A DNA stretch of 6,793 nucleotides, from contig JAIROH010000195.1 of assembly GCA_031257595.1 (NCBI GenBank), forward strand, positions 1 to 6,793. Direction: 5' to 3'. The notes under the pieces were generated by a model. It did no database searches, was not told the DNA's origin, and worked only from the letters and a program-made list of their open reading frames with translations. A program made the position numbers and the translations under genes. Positions 1-6,491 of this stretch are shown here, one piece after another (position 1 is the first letter of the stretch; the number at the start of each line of letters is the position of its first letter). This DNA comes from Treponema sp. Lineage in GTDB: Bacteria; Spirochaetota; Spirochaetia; Treponematales; Breznakiellaceae.

Positions 1-1065
1 GCGCTTTCGTCGCTGCTTGCCGATCGTTCGTACAACGCCCTTGTTGTTTCCGGGGATGTGTTCGACAGATCCATACCGTCTCCGGAAGCGGTAGAACTTT
101 TCAGCGGATTTTTGGGAGGGCTGAAATCGGCCCGGCCCGATCTTGCGATACTGATAATTCCCGGAAACCACGATTCCCCCGTGCGGCTCGGTTACGGAAA
201 AGAACTTTTTTCGGGCCTCGGCGTACACATAGCGGAAGATCCGGAACAGGCTTTCGATCCGGTGATTGTCAGGGCGGGTGAAGAAAGCTGCGCGTGTTTT
301 TTGCTGCCGTTCCTCTATCCGGGGAGCCTTGTCCCGGCCCCCGGAACCGAAGCGGATCTTGCCCAGGCCGCGCCGGTCGAAAAGGCCGCGGAACGGCTTG
401 AGGCGGCGCGGCAAAAAGCCGCCGGGAAAGGCGCCGGATCGTCGCTGCTCGCCGCCCACCTTTTCTGCGCCGGGGGAAAAAGCTCCGATTCGGAGCGGAC
501 ATTCCTCGGTCAGGCGGAACAGGCGGATCCGGGCCTCTTTTCCGGCTTTGACTATGTGGCCCTGGGGCATCTACACCGTCCGCAAAAGGCCGGGAAAAAC
601 GTATGGTATTCGGGAAGCCCCCTCGCCTATTCGTTTGACGAAGCGGATCACCAAAAATGCTTTCTTTCTGTTGAAATCGTTCCCGGACGTTGTACCGTGA
701 AAGTCCTGCCTTTCAGCCCCCTCAGGCCGCTGCGCCGGCTTTCCGGCCCGTTTGAAAATTTTTTAAAAGATCAGGACGCGTCCCTTAAAGAAGCGGAAAA
801 CTGTTTTCTGGAAATTACCCTTTCCGGCGGCGCGCTTACCGAAAACGCCCTCCCCATACTCAGACAGCGGTTTCCGTATCTGCTCCTGGTAAGGCAGGAC
901 GAGGCGCGGGCGGCGATGACCGCGGAACAGCCGGTACGGAGAACGGGAAACAGGAATGTGGTTGACGATTTCCGGGAATTCCTTGAGGAAATCTACGGCG
1001 AGGCGGACGACGATAAACTCCGCTGTTTCGCCGAGATCCTTCAAAGTACGGAAAAAGAAGCATGA
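1..1065 (+). CDS. sbcD: SbcD exonuclease subunit, 5'-truncated
   Basis: Nuclease subunit of SbcCD, the bacterial Mre11-Rad50 complex, which cuts DNA hairpins and trims double-strand ends in a Mn2+-dependent way. The frame is open from base 1, so the start lies outside the window; a GTG at 58 is internal, because conserved residues precede it. Numbering from the first codon, the Mre11 phosphoesterase motifs appear in order: GDVFD (18-22), GNHD (55-58), the His of AAHLF (153) and GHLH (189-192). They are followed by the SbcD-typical YSGSPLAYSF (from 203). The first metal-binding motif (DxH near the N-terminus) is missing, so roughly 35 residues are lost by comparison with E. coli SbcD (from memory). 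A C-terminal capping region of about 130 residues follows. The stop codon overlaps the sbcC start by 4 bases (ATGA), indicating one operon with translational coupling. Confidence 0.96.
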   Translation, partial: ALSSLLADRSYNALVVSGDVFDRSIPSPEAVELFSGFLGGLKSARPDLAILIIPGNHDSPVRLGYGKELFSGLGVHIAEDPEQAFDPVIVRAGEESCACFLLPFLYPGSLVPAPGTEADLAQAAPVEKAAERLEAARQKAAGKGAGSSLLAAHLFCAGGKSSDSERTFLGQAEQADPGLFSGFDYVALGHLHRPQKAGKNVWYSGSPLAYSFDEADHQKCFLSVEIVPGRCTVKVLPFSPLRPLRRLSGPFENFLKDQDASLKEAENCFLEITLSGGALTENALPILRQRFPYLLLVRQDEARAAMTAEQPVRRTGNRNVVDDFREFLEEIYGEADDDKLRCFAEILQSTEKEA

Positions 1066-4000
1066 GGCCCAAACGGCTGGAATTGCGCAATTTCGGCCCT
1101 TTTGCGGGAAACGCGAGCCTTGATTTTTCTTCGCTGGAAGACATCTTCCTTATTACCGGAAAAACAGGATCGGGAAAAACCACGCTGTTTGACGGAATTT
1201 GTTTTGCCCTTTACGGCGCGGTTCCGGGCAGCAGGACGGGGTACGAAAATACCCTGGCAAGCGACTTTGCCGCGCCGGGAGCGGACTGCAGGGCGATTCT
1301 GGAATTTTACAGCGGTTCCGGGCTTTGGAAAGTTGAACGAACGATCCGCCGGGAAAAACAAAAAGACGGGTCCGTGAGGATCGACAAGACGGCCGCTCTT
1401 TTCAGGATGGAAGACGGTTCCTGGACCGGCGTCTGCCCGAACAGGCGGGAGACGGACGAAAAAATCAGGGAACTTATCGGGCTTGAGAGCGGGGAATTCT
1501 TCAAGATCGTCCTGCTTCCCCAGGGTGAATTTGCCGAATTCCTGCGGCTTAAAACAAACGAGCGGAGGAAGATCCTCGGAAAGCTTTTTCCGGTTGAAGT
1601 TGTCGCGCGGGTAATGCAGGCCGCCCATGAAAAGGAAAAAGACGCCGGGGCGGCCCTCAGGGAAGCCGAACGGAGCCTGGGCGAAACGCTGAAGCGCGTC
1701 AATTTTGAAAATTACGGCGTTCTCCGCGGGCAGTGCGAGGAAAAAGTCAACGCAGCGAAAAGCGAAGAAAATTCCCTTAAAACAAAAATTGAAACATGCG
1801 GGCGGTACTGCCGTATCCTGGACGCGGAAGAATCCGCCCTGTCGCGGCTTTCGGAAATCCGCGAAAAAACAAACGAAAACAGGGAACGGGCGCTCCGCCT
1901 CGCCCCGGACGAAAAACGGCTTGCCGTTTCAAGAAAGGCGAGACCTCTGGAACGGTACGCGGTAAACGCCGCCGAAAAAAAAGCGGCGCTCGGCAGGGCT
2001 CTCGCCGATGCGGAAGAAGCTTCCGTCCGGCGGGCGGCGGCGGAAAAGCGCAAAAAAGAATTTGACGAACAGCGGGAAAAGATCGCCGCCGTGGAACAGG
2101 AACTCGCGGAACTGAAAGAGCGCCGTCCGTTTCTTGAGGAGATGCGCAGTCAGGCTCTGGCGTTGAAACAGGACGCCGAAGATTTGAAAAAACTTGACGC
2201 GCTTATCGCGGAAAATCTTTCCGAATGTGAAACATTGAAAGAAAAACTCGCCGATGCCGAAAAACGCCAGGCGGCGCTTGAAAAGGCCGCCGGCGGCGCG
2301 CCGGAGCTTGAAGCGGCGCATGAAAAAGCCAGGGCGCTTATGGATTCGCTTCTTGAGATAAAAAAGCTCGCCGTCGAAGAAACGCGGGTTCAAAAAGAAG
2401 CGGAAGAAAAAAAACGTGAAAAGGCCTACAGGGAAGTCCGGCTGCGGGAAATTGAAAAAAACGTTTCCGTTCTAGAGGACGAGCGTGAACATCTCAGGAA
2501 AGAACAACAGGCCGGCGATGAAGGGGAAGCCGCCGCCCGGCTTGCCCTTCATCTGGAAGACGGAAAGCCCTGCCCTGTCTGCGGGGCGACGCGTCATCCG
2601 CTGCCCGCCAAAGCCGCCGCCCGGCGCTTCGGCATCGAAGAACGGCTTTTGTCGCTTGAAGCCTCGCTTAAGGAATTTGCCGAAAAACGGAGTACGGTTC
2701 ACGCCGAAGCGCTCGGCCTTTCCGGGGAAATCGGCGCTCTGGAAAAGCGGGCCGCCGAAACCGGCGGCGAAGCGCGGCGGCTTTGGGAAAAAAGCCCCGA
2801 ACTGCGGCAGGCCGCCGGCGGGGAAATGCCCGATCCGGACCGGCTTGAATCGGAACGGGTTAAGGCCCTGGCGGAACTAAACGCCCTTGTCAACCGGCGG
2901 GAAGAAGCCCGGCGGGCGAACGCCGGCCTTAAAGACTTTTTCCGCGGCAAGGAGGCCGTTGCCCTTTCCGTTTCCCGCAAGGAAACGGAAAGGGCCTCCC
3001 TTGAAGAGAAACGGAACCACACGGCCCGGAATTCCGAAGAACTGGCGGCAAAGCAGGCGCGGCTTCTGGACCGCTGGGGTTTGAGCGATCCCGAATCCGC
3101 CGTTGAAGAGGCCGAAAAAAAAATAGCCGCATACGAAAACGCCGCCGCCGGATACCATACGGGCAGGGAAGAAGCGGAACGGATTTTGGCCGCCGCTTTG
3201 TCGGGCGAAGAAGCGGCGCTCAAACAAAAACGGGACGCGGAATCCGCGTTTGTCTCTGTCGTGACGGAGCTGGAAAAAGCCCTGGAAGATTCAAGCCTGA
3301 ACGATGTCCCGGAAGAATTGGGTCTGTTCGGTACGGGAACATCCGGCCCGTTCCGCGCGGAAAAATCCGGCGAAATTTCCGGCGAATTGTTACGGAATGT
3401 CGAAGAAAGCGCCGCCCGCATCATGGACAGTCTTCTTGCGCCGGACGAAGAACAGGCGATTGAAAAGCGGAGCAAAGAATTGCGGGACGAAATGTCCCGG
3501 CTTGATTCGGCGGCTGAGGAACAGGAACGGCTTTTGGCCGATCTTAGAACCGGGCGTGAAAAGCTCGACGTTTCCGGAATTTTCGGGGACGGCCCGGCGC
3601 CGGCAAGTCTTTCCCCGGTACGGGAAAGACTTGCGTTCCTTGAGGCAAAGCTCGAAGAGGCGGCCGCGCTCCGGGAAACGGCGGCGGGTGAACTTGCCTT
3701 TCTCGAAAGGGAAAAGGAGAGGCTTGACAGGGAGGAACAGCGGCGGAAAGAGCTTGCCGCCGCCGCGGAACGTTACAGCGCCCTTTACGACGATCTTTCG
3801 GGAAAAAATCCGAAAAAGATCCCGTTTGACTCGTGGCTGCTGGGGCTTTATCTTTCCGAAGTCGCCGCCTACGCGACAAAACGCCTCCAGCGGATGAGCG
3901 AAGGCCGGTATTCCCTTCACCTTAACCCGTCGGGCGAAAACGCCAAAGCCTATTCGGGGCTGGATCTTTCGGTGTTTGACGCCAATACCGGAAAAATGCG

Positions 4001-4328
4001 GCCCTGCGCGACCCTTTCCGGCGGCGAAAGTTTCCTCGCATCGATAAGCCTTGCCCTGGGGCTGGCCGATTCAATACAGGAAAGGGCCGGGGGCGTCCGG
4101 CTTGACGCCGTTTTTGTTGACGAAGGTTTCGGCAGCCTCGACGACGAAACCTTAACCAGGGCCCTTGATATCCTGGACGAACTCCGGGAAACCAGAATGG
4201 TAGGACTTATCTCTCATGTAGGAGAAATGCGCAGCCGTATTCCCAGCAGGGTTGAGGTGATAAAAACGGTTTCCGGCTCCCGTATAATCCAGGATACGGC
4301 CCCCGAAGTTGGCGAAGCGTCAAGTTAA
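1062..4328 (+). CDS. sbcC: SbcC ATPase subunit (Rad50-like)
   Basis: ATPase and DNA-tethering subunit of SbcCD, 1088 residues, within the usual range for SbcC. The N-terminus starts in family style (RLELRNFGPFAG). Walker A is GKTGSGKT (33-40) and the Q-loop is LLPQGEF with Q154. A long Glu/Lys/Arg/Ala-rich coiled coil follows, broken near the middle by the zinc hook CPVC (C504 and C507), through which two Rad50-type molecules dimerise. The second coil leads to the C-terminal ATPase half: signature LSGGES (985-990), Walker B VFVDEGF (1017-1023), D-loop SLDD (1025-1028), and a conserved His in ISHV (H1052). All key residues are present, so the enzyme should be active. Only a weak purine-rich stretch precedes the ATG, so translation probably depends on coupling to sbcD through the ATGA overlap. 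No clear terminator follows. The gene contains two perfect inverted repeats, listed separately. Confidence 0.98.
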   Translation: MRPKRLELRNFGPFAGNASLDFSSLEDIFLITGKTGSGKTTLFDGICFALYGAVPGSRTGYENTLASDFAAPGADCRAILEFYSGSGLWKVERTIRREKQKDGSVRIDKTAALFRMEDGSWTGVCPNRRETDEKIRELIGLESGEFFKIVLLPQGEFAEFLRLKTNERRKILGKLFPVEVVARVMQAAHEKEKDAGAALREAERSLGETLKRVNFENYGVLRGQCEEKVNAAKSEENSLKTKIETCGRYCRILDAEESALSRLSEIREKTNENRERALRLAPDEKRLAVSRKARPLERYAVNAAEKKAALGRALADAEEASVRRAAAEKRKKEFDEQREKIAAVEQELAELKERRPFLEEMRSQALALKQDAEDLKKLDALIAENLSECETLKEKLADAEKRQAALEKAAGGAPELEAAHEKARALMDSLLEIKKLAVEETRVQKEAEEKKREKAYREVRLREIEKNVSVLEDEREHLRKEQQAGDEGEAAARLALHLEDGKPCPVCGATRHPLPAKAAARRFGIEERLLSLEASLKEFAEKRSTVHAEALGLSGEIGALEKRAAETGGEARRLWEKSPELRQAAGGEMPDPDRLESERVKALAELNALVNRREEARRANAGLKDFFRGKEAVALSVSRKETERASLEEKRNHTARNSEELAAKQARLLDRWGLSDPESAVEEAEKKIAAYENAAAGYHTGREEAERILAAALSGEEAALKQKRDAESAFVSVVTELEKALEDSSLNDVPEELGLFGTGTSGPFRAEKSGEISGELLRNVEESAARIMDSLLAPDEEQAIEKRSKELRDEMSRLDSAAEEQERLLADLRTGREKLDVSGIFGDGPAPASLSPVRERLAFLEAKLEEAAALRETAAGELAFLEREKERLDREEQRRKELAAAAERYSALYDDLSGKNPKKIPFDSWLLGLYLSEVAAYATKRLQRMSEGRYSLHLNPSGENAKAYSGLDLSVFDANTGKMRPCATLSGGESFLASISLALGLADSIQERAGGVRLDAVFVDEGFGSLDDETLTRALDILDELRETRMVGLISHVGEMRSRIPSRVEVIKTVSGSRIIQDTAPEVGEASS
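2961..2995. repeat. Perfect 15-bp hairpin inside sbcC
   Basis: GCCCTTTCCGTTTCC at 2961-2975 is followed by a 5-base loop CGCAA (2976-2980) and its exact reverse complement at 2981-2995. GGAG at 2951-2954 and CTCC at 2996-2999 could extend the stem after an unpaired stretch. It lies in the second coiled-coil half and encodes ALSVSRKETERA. There is no T-tract, so it is not a terminator. Biased codon use in a Leu/Ser/Glu/Arg-rich coil could help create it, but an exact 15-bp match with a 5-base loop is unlikely by chance. Confidence 0.9.
3603..3634. repeat. Perfect 13-bp hairpin inside sbcC
   Basis: GCAAGTCTTTCCC at 3603-3615, loop CGGTAC (3616-3621), then the exact reverse complement at 3622-3634. 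It is in-frame coding sequence in the distal coiled coil (SLSPVRERLA). No T-tract follows, which argues against a terminator. A weaker imperfect hairpin (7 + 3 bp with a 2-base bulge) lies further on at 3792-3821. Confidence 0.88.
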
Positions 4329-4333
4329 TCAGC

Positions 4334-4597
4334 CTACCACATCCGGGGCTTAAAACCTTCGGGCGCTTCAATCTTTACCGTATCCCCCGACTGTTCTATC
4401 ACATAAACGCCACGCCGCAGAGCGTATTTTTTTACCGAGGCGTTGACAATAGCCCCCGCCACGGCTCCAAGCAGTTTCCGCTTATCATCGCGTTCGTCAA
4501 GGTAAGCGCGGAGAATTTCCATCCGCTTGGCGTGACGATCCACGTCCTGTTCAAGCCTCCTTTTCAATCCTACAAAAATGTAGTATTCTGCCGTCAA
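4334..4597 (-). CDS. Small hypothetical protein, unrecognised
   Basis: An 87-codon maximal reading frame, convergent with sbcC (5 bases between stops) and divergent from the nifA-like gene. I do not recognise the family. The protein begins with a charged, probably helical region (GLKRRLEQD, then RHAKRMEILRAYLDERDD). A short Ala/Gly/Val stretch follows (LLGAVAGAIV, too short for a confident membrane span), then a beta-like tail (GVYVIEQSGDTVKIEAP) ending KPRMW. It reads like real protein, its codon choice resembles its neighbours, and nothing else covers this stretch. The start is uncertain. The TTG at 4597-4595 has no Shine-Dalgarno and would put the TACA box inside the gene. A GTG at 4543-4541 follows an AGGAGG (4561-4556) by 12 bases, would give 69 residues, and would leave the box in a true intergenic gap. 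I lean slightly to the GTG; the coordinates give the maximal frame. Confidence 0.6.
   Translation of the reverse strand: MTAEYYIFVGLKRRLEQDVDRHAKRMEILRAYLDERDDKRKLLGAVAGAIVNASVKKYALRRGVYVIEQSGDTVKIEAPEGFKPRMW
4571..4582. promoter_or_regulatory. TACA-N4-TGTA operator before nifA-like gene
   Basis: TACAAAAATGTA has TACA/TGTA dyad symmetry around AAAA and ends 14 bases before the ATG of the activator gene. With the next G it is identical over 13 bases to 6284-6296 upstream of amt. It lies between divergent genes if the minus-strand ORF starts at its GTG. A weak -10-like TAGTAT (4581-4586) overlaps it on the plus strand. On the minus strand a TTGACG (4597-4592) lies just upstream of it. A bound protein could therefore affect transcription either way. 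The identity of that protein is unknown. Confidence 0.5.
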
Positions 4598-6189
4598 TGA
4601 GTTCAGACAATTTGTTTCAGCATGGCGGACCTGAGCGCGAACGGGCCGAGCTTGAGCTTCTTCTTGACATTGTGCGAACCTTCGACAAACACGTGGAGCT
4701 TAAAGCCGCGCTGGGCCCGCTGCTCTCGCTGCTGGAACTTCGGGCCGGCCTTACCTGGGGTATGGTTACGCTGCTCGACCGCTCTACCGGCCTCCTTAAA
4801 ATCGAGGAGGCGTACGGACTGATGCCGGAAGAAAAAGCCAGGGGCCTCTACCGGCTTGGCGAGGGCCTTATAGGCCGGGTTTTTGAATCGGGCATACCCG
4901 TTACCGTTCCCGATTTATCCAAAGAGACCCATTTTCTCAACCGGGCGAAAAACCGTACCAGGGAAGATATGGCCGGCCTTACGTTTTACTGCGTCCCCAT
5001 CCGCTCCAACGGAGCCGTTATCGGCACGCTGTGCGCGGAACGGCGCATCAGCGGCGGCGATCCTGAACTCCAAAGAAATCAGGATAAGGCCTTTCTTGAA
5101 AAAGTTTCAGGCATCATCGCCGATTCGGCAAAACTCCGGGAACGGATACTCGAAGAACAGTTCCACTACCGGGAACAGCGCCTGATACAGCCCAAAGACC
5201 AGGGCAGGGATCACGGCGGGCGCATTGCCGCGGGGAGCGGCATTATCGGTACATCGCGGGTAATGCGGGGAGTTTACGAGATGATCATGCAGGTAGCCCC
5301 CAGCGATGCCACGGTGCTGATAACCGGGGAAAGCGGCACCGGCAAAGAGCTTGTGGCGGCGGAACTTCACCGGCTGTCGCGGCGCTCGGCGTCGGCGCTG
5401 GTCAAAATCAACTGCGCCGCCCTGCCTGAGTCGATTATTGAAAGCGAGCTTTTCGGCCACGAAAAAGGGGCTTTTACCGGCGCGCTCAGCCAGCGGAAAG
5501 GTCGTTTCGAGCTGGCCCAGGGCGGTACAATCTTCCTTGACGAAATAGCGGAGCTTTCGCCCCAGATACAGGTAAAACTGCTCCGGGTACTCCAGGAACG
5601 GGAAATTGAGCGGGTAGGAGGGAGCCAGACAATCAAGGTTGACGTACGGCTCATGGCCGCCACCAACAGGAACCTTGAGGAAGAGGTCAGGGCCGCCCGC
5701 TTCCGGGAAGATCTGTTTTACCGACTCAACGTGTTTCCCCTTCATGTACCGCCCCTCAGGGAACGGAAAAGCGACATTATGCTTTTAGCGGATCATTTTG
5801 CCGAAAAATACGCGGAAAAAAACAACAAGCTTATCAAGCGGATTTCTTCCCCTGCCATCGACCTTCTTACCAGCTATTCCTGGCCCGGCAATGTCCGGGA
5901 ACTGGAAAACTGTATTGAGCGGGCGGTGATACTTTCCACCGACAGGGTGATTCATTCCTACAACCTGCCGCCGAGCCTTCAGTCGCCAAGTTCCACAAAC
6001 ACCGAGCCGACGACAACCCTGGAAGCGGCCCTTTCCCGGCTGGAAAAAGAACTGATAGTGGAGGCCCTCAAAATCAACGGCGGAAACATGGCCGCCGCGG
6101 CCCGTCAGCTGGGAATCACCGAACGCCAGATGGGGCTTAGGGTTCACCATTACGGAATCAACTGGAAATCGTTCAGAGTACGGGTATAG
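4597..6189 (+). CDS. nifA: NifA-type sigma-54-dependent transcriptional activator
   Basis: A 530-residue enhancer-binding protein that would use ATP to remodel sigma-54 RNA polymerase. An N-terminal GAF sensor domain spans about 20-180. The central AAA+ domain spans about 212-445, with Walker A GESGTGKE (244-251), the sigma-54-contacting loop GAFTGA (291-296), Walker B GGTIFLDE (309-316), candidate arginine fingers in FREDLFYRL (369-377), and WPGNVRELEN (429-438). The C-terminal Fis-type helix-turn-helix is about 484-522 (GNMAAAARQLGITERQ). The GAF/AAA+/HTH order and length match NifA. The linker between AAA+ and HTH (about 451-475) has no cysteines, so it lacks the cysteine motif of oxygen-sensitive rhizobial NifA. 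There is no receiver domain, so it is not NtrC. No Shine-Dalgarno precedes the ATG and no upstream in-frame start is visible. The activator class is certain; the name NifA is likely, but no nif genes are in the window. Confidence 0.8.
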   Translation: MSSDNLFQHGGPERERAELELLLDIVRTFDKHVELKAALGPLLSLLELRAGLTWGMVTLLDRSTGLLKIEEAYGLMPEEKARGLYRLGEGLIGRVFESGIPVTVPDLSKETHFLNRAKNRTREDMAGLTFYCVPIRSNGAVIGTLCAERRISGGDPELQRNQDKAFLEKVSGIIADSAKLRERILEEQFHYREQRLIQPKDQGRDHGGRIAAGSGIIGTSRVMRGVYEMIMQVAPSDATVLITGESGTGKELVAAELHRLSRRSASALVKINCAALPESIIESELFGHEKGAFTGALSQRKGRFELAQGGTIFLDEIAELSPQIQVKLLRVLQEREIERVGGSQTIKVDVRLMAATNRNLEEEVRAARFREDLFYRLNVFPLHVPPLRERKSDIMLLADHFAEKYAEKNNKLIKRISSPAIDLLTSYSWPGNVRELENCIERAVILSTDRVIHSYNLPPSLQSPSSTNTEPTTTLEAALSRLEKELIVEALKINGGNMAAAARQLGITERQMGLRVHHYGINWKSFRVRV

Positions 6190-6225
6190 GGCAAAACAAT
6201 GCGTTCTCCATGTGATTCCGTAATG
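6148..6225. repeat. 13-bp inverted repeat spanning the nifA stop codon
   Basis: CATTACGGAATCA (6148-6160, inside the last codons of the activator gene) and TGATTCCGTAATG (6213-6225, after the stop) are perfect reverse complements, separated by 52 bases. A T-rich run (6229-6233) follows the second arm. In RNA it could form a large-loop stem that protects the 3' end or weakly terminates. The loop is too large for a standard intrinsic terminator. Function unknown. Confidence 0.7.
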
Positions 6226-6238
6226 AACTTTTTCTCAA

Positions 6239-6306
6239 TACTAAAGATTTTTCAACATTTTTGTAGCTTCTATTATTCAAAGATACAAAAATGTAGTTAC
6301 TAAAGA
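6239..6306 (+). repeat. TACTAAAGA direct repeats flanking the TACA boxes
   Basis: TACTAAAGA occurs at 6239-6247 and again at 6298-6306, in the same orientation, bracketing the paired TACA boxes. A 9-base repeat in AT-rich DNA could be chance. It could also mark a second protein's sites or a small duplication. Confidence 0.4.
6254..6295. promoter_or_regulatory. Paired TACA-N4-TGTA boxes upstream of amt
   Basis: Box one is AACATTTTTGTA (6254-6265), one mismatch from TACA-N4-TGTA. Box two is TACAAAAATGTA (6284-6295), a perfect match and identical to the box before the activator gene. The two together form an 11-bp perfect inverted repeat (6255-6265 with 6284-6294). Their centres are exactly 30 bp apart, about three helical turns, as in tandem enhancer sites of sigma-54 activators. 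They lie about 290-320 bp upstream of the predicted sigma-54 start of amt, an acceptable enhancer distance. They are not the classical NifA site TGT-N10-ACA. Confidence 0.6.
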
Positions 6307-6313
6307 ATATATG

Positions 6314-6343
6314 TTGATATACGGTTCCGGTTTCAGTTATAAA
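6314..6343 (+). promoter_or_regulatory. Possible sigma-70 promoter
   Basis: TTGATA (6314-6319, 5 of 6 to the -35 consensus), an 18-base spacer, and TATAAA (6338-6343, 5 of 6 to the -10 consensus) predict a start near 6350. The TACA boxes would then sit at about -60 and -90. A transcript would run through the inverted-repeat cluster towards amt, as a long leader or a separate small RNA. AT-rich DNA yields such matches by chance. Confidence 0.4.
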
Positions 6344-6439
6344 CCGTTTAGCCGGCATATGGCGCCTCTCTCAAAAAAGGCTTTCCGGTAAAAAATATTT
6401 CCGCGGTTCACCGTAACGCGGCTTGCCGGCTAAACGGTT
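6342..6439. repeat. 98-bp segment bounded by perfect 16-bp inverted repeats
   Basis: AACCGTTTAGCCGGCA (6342-6357) and TGCCGGCTAAACGGTT (6424-6439) are exact reverse complements 66 bases apart. The interior holds a smaller hairpin, CCGCG (6401-6405) with CGCGG (6417-6421). The left arm can alternatively pair with CGGTTT just upstream (6328-6333 with AAACCG 6341-6346), so two exclusive folds are possible. It could be a structured RNA or a miniature repeat element. No obvious target duplication flanks it. Confidence 0.75.
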
Positions 6440-6468
6440 CTAAATCCTTATTGTATAAGGATTTAGAA
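6438..6468. repeat. Perfect 13-bp AT-rich hairpin
   Basis: TTCTAAATCCTTA (6438-6450) and its exact reverse complement (6456-6468) surround the loop TTGTA. One more T-A pair inside the loop gives 14 bp with a 3-base loop. It starts where the right arm of the 16-bp repeat ends, sharing its last two bases. No T-tract follows, so it is not a standard terminator. It could be an RNA stem or a protein-binding palindrome. Confidence 0.85.
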
Positions 6469-6491
6469 GCGCGGAAGATACGGCGGACGGC

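Noticed and set aside
58..60. GTG as the start of sbcD
   Set aside because: The frame stays open to base 1 and encodes the conserved residues leading into GDVFD, so the GTG is an internal valine.
2699..3475. 258-codon open frame antisense to sbcC
   Set aside because: Low-complexity Ser/Arg/Ala-rich translation, the usual shadow of a GC-rich Glu/Ala/Arg coiled-coil gene; sbcC is certain here.
3792..3821. Further hairpin in sbcC (GATCTTT/AAAGATC with an inner CGG/CCG)
   Set aside because: It needs a 2-base bulge and an A-rich loop; too imperfect to separate from chance in this composition.
5107..5745. 212-codon open frame antisense to the activator gene
   Set aside because: It lies opposite the highly conserved AAA+ domain and shows no recognisable protein character.
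6173..6358. Minus-strand 61-codon frame after the activator gene
   Set aside because: It runs across the stop region, the TACA boxes and the promoter candidate, with AT-rich non-coding composition.
6436..6470. tRNA-like GGTTC-containing segment
   Set aside because: GGTTCTAAATCC resembles a T-arm, but the bases form a long perfect hairpin and no acceptor, D or anticodon arms fit.
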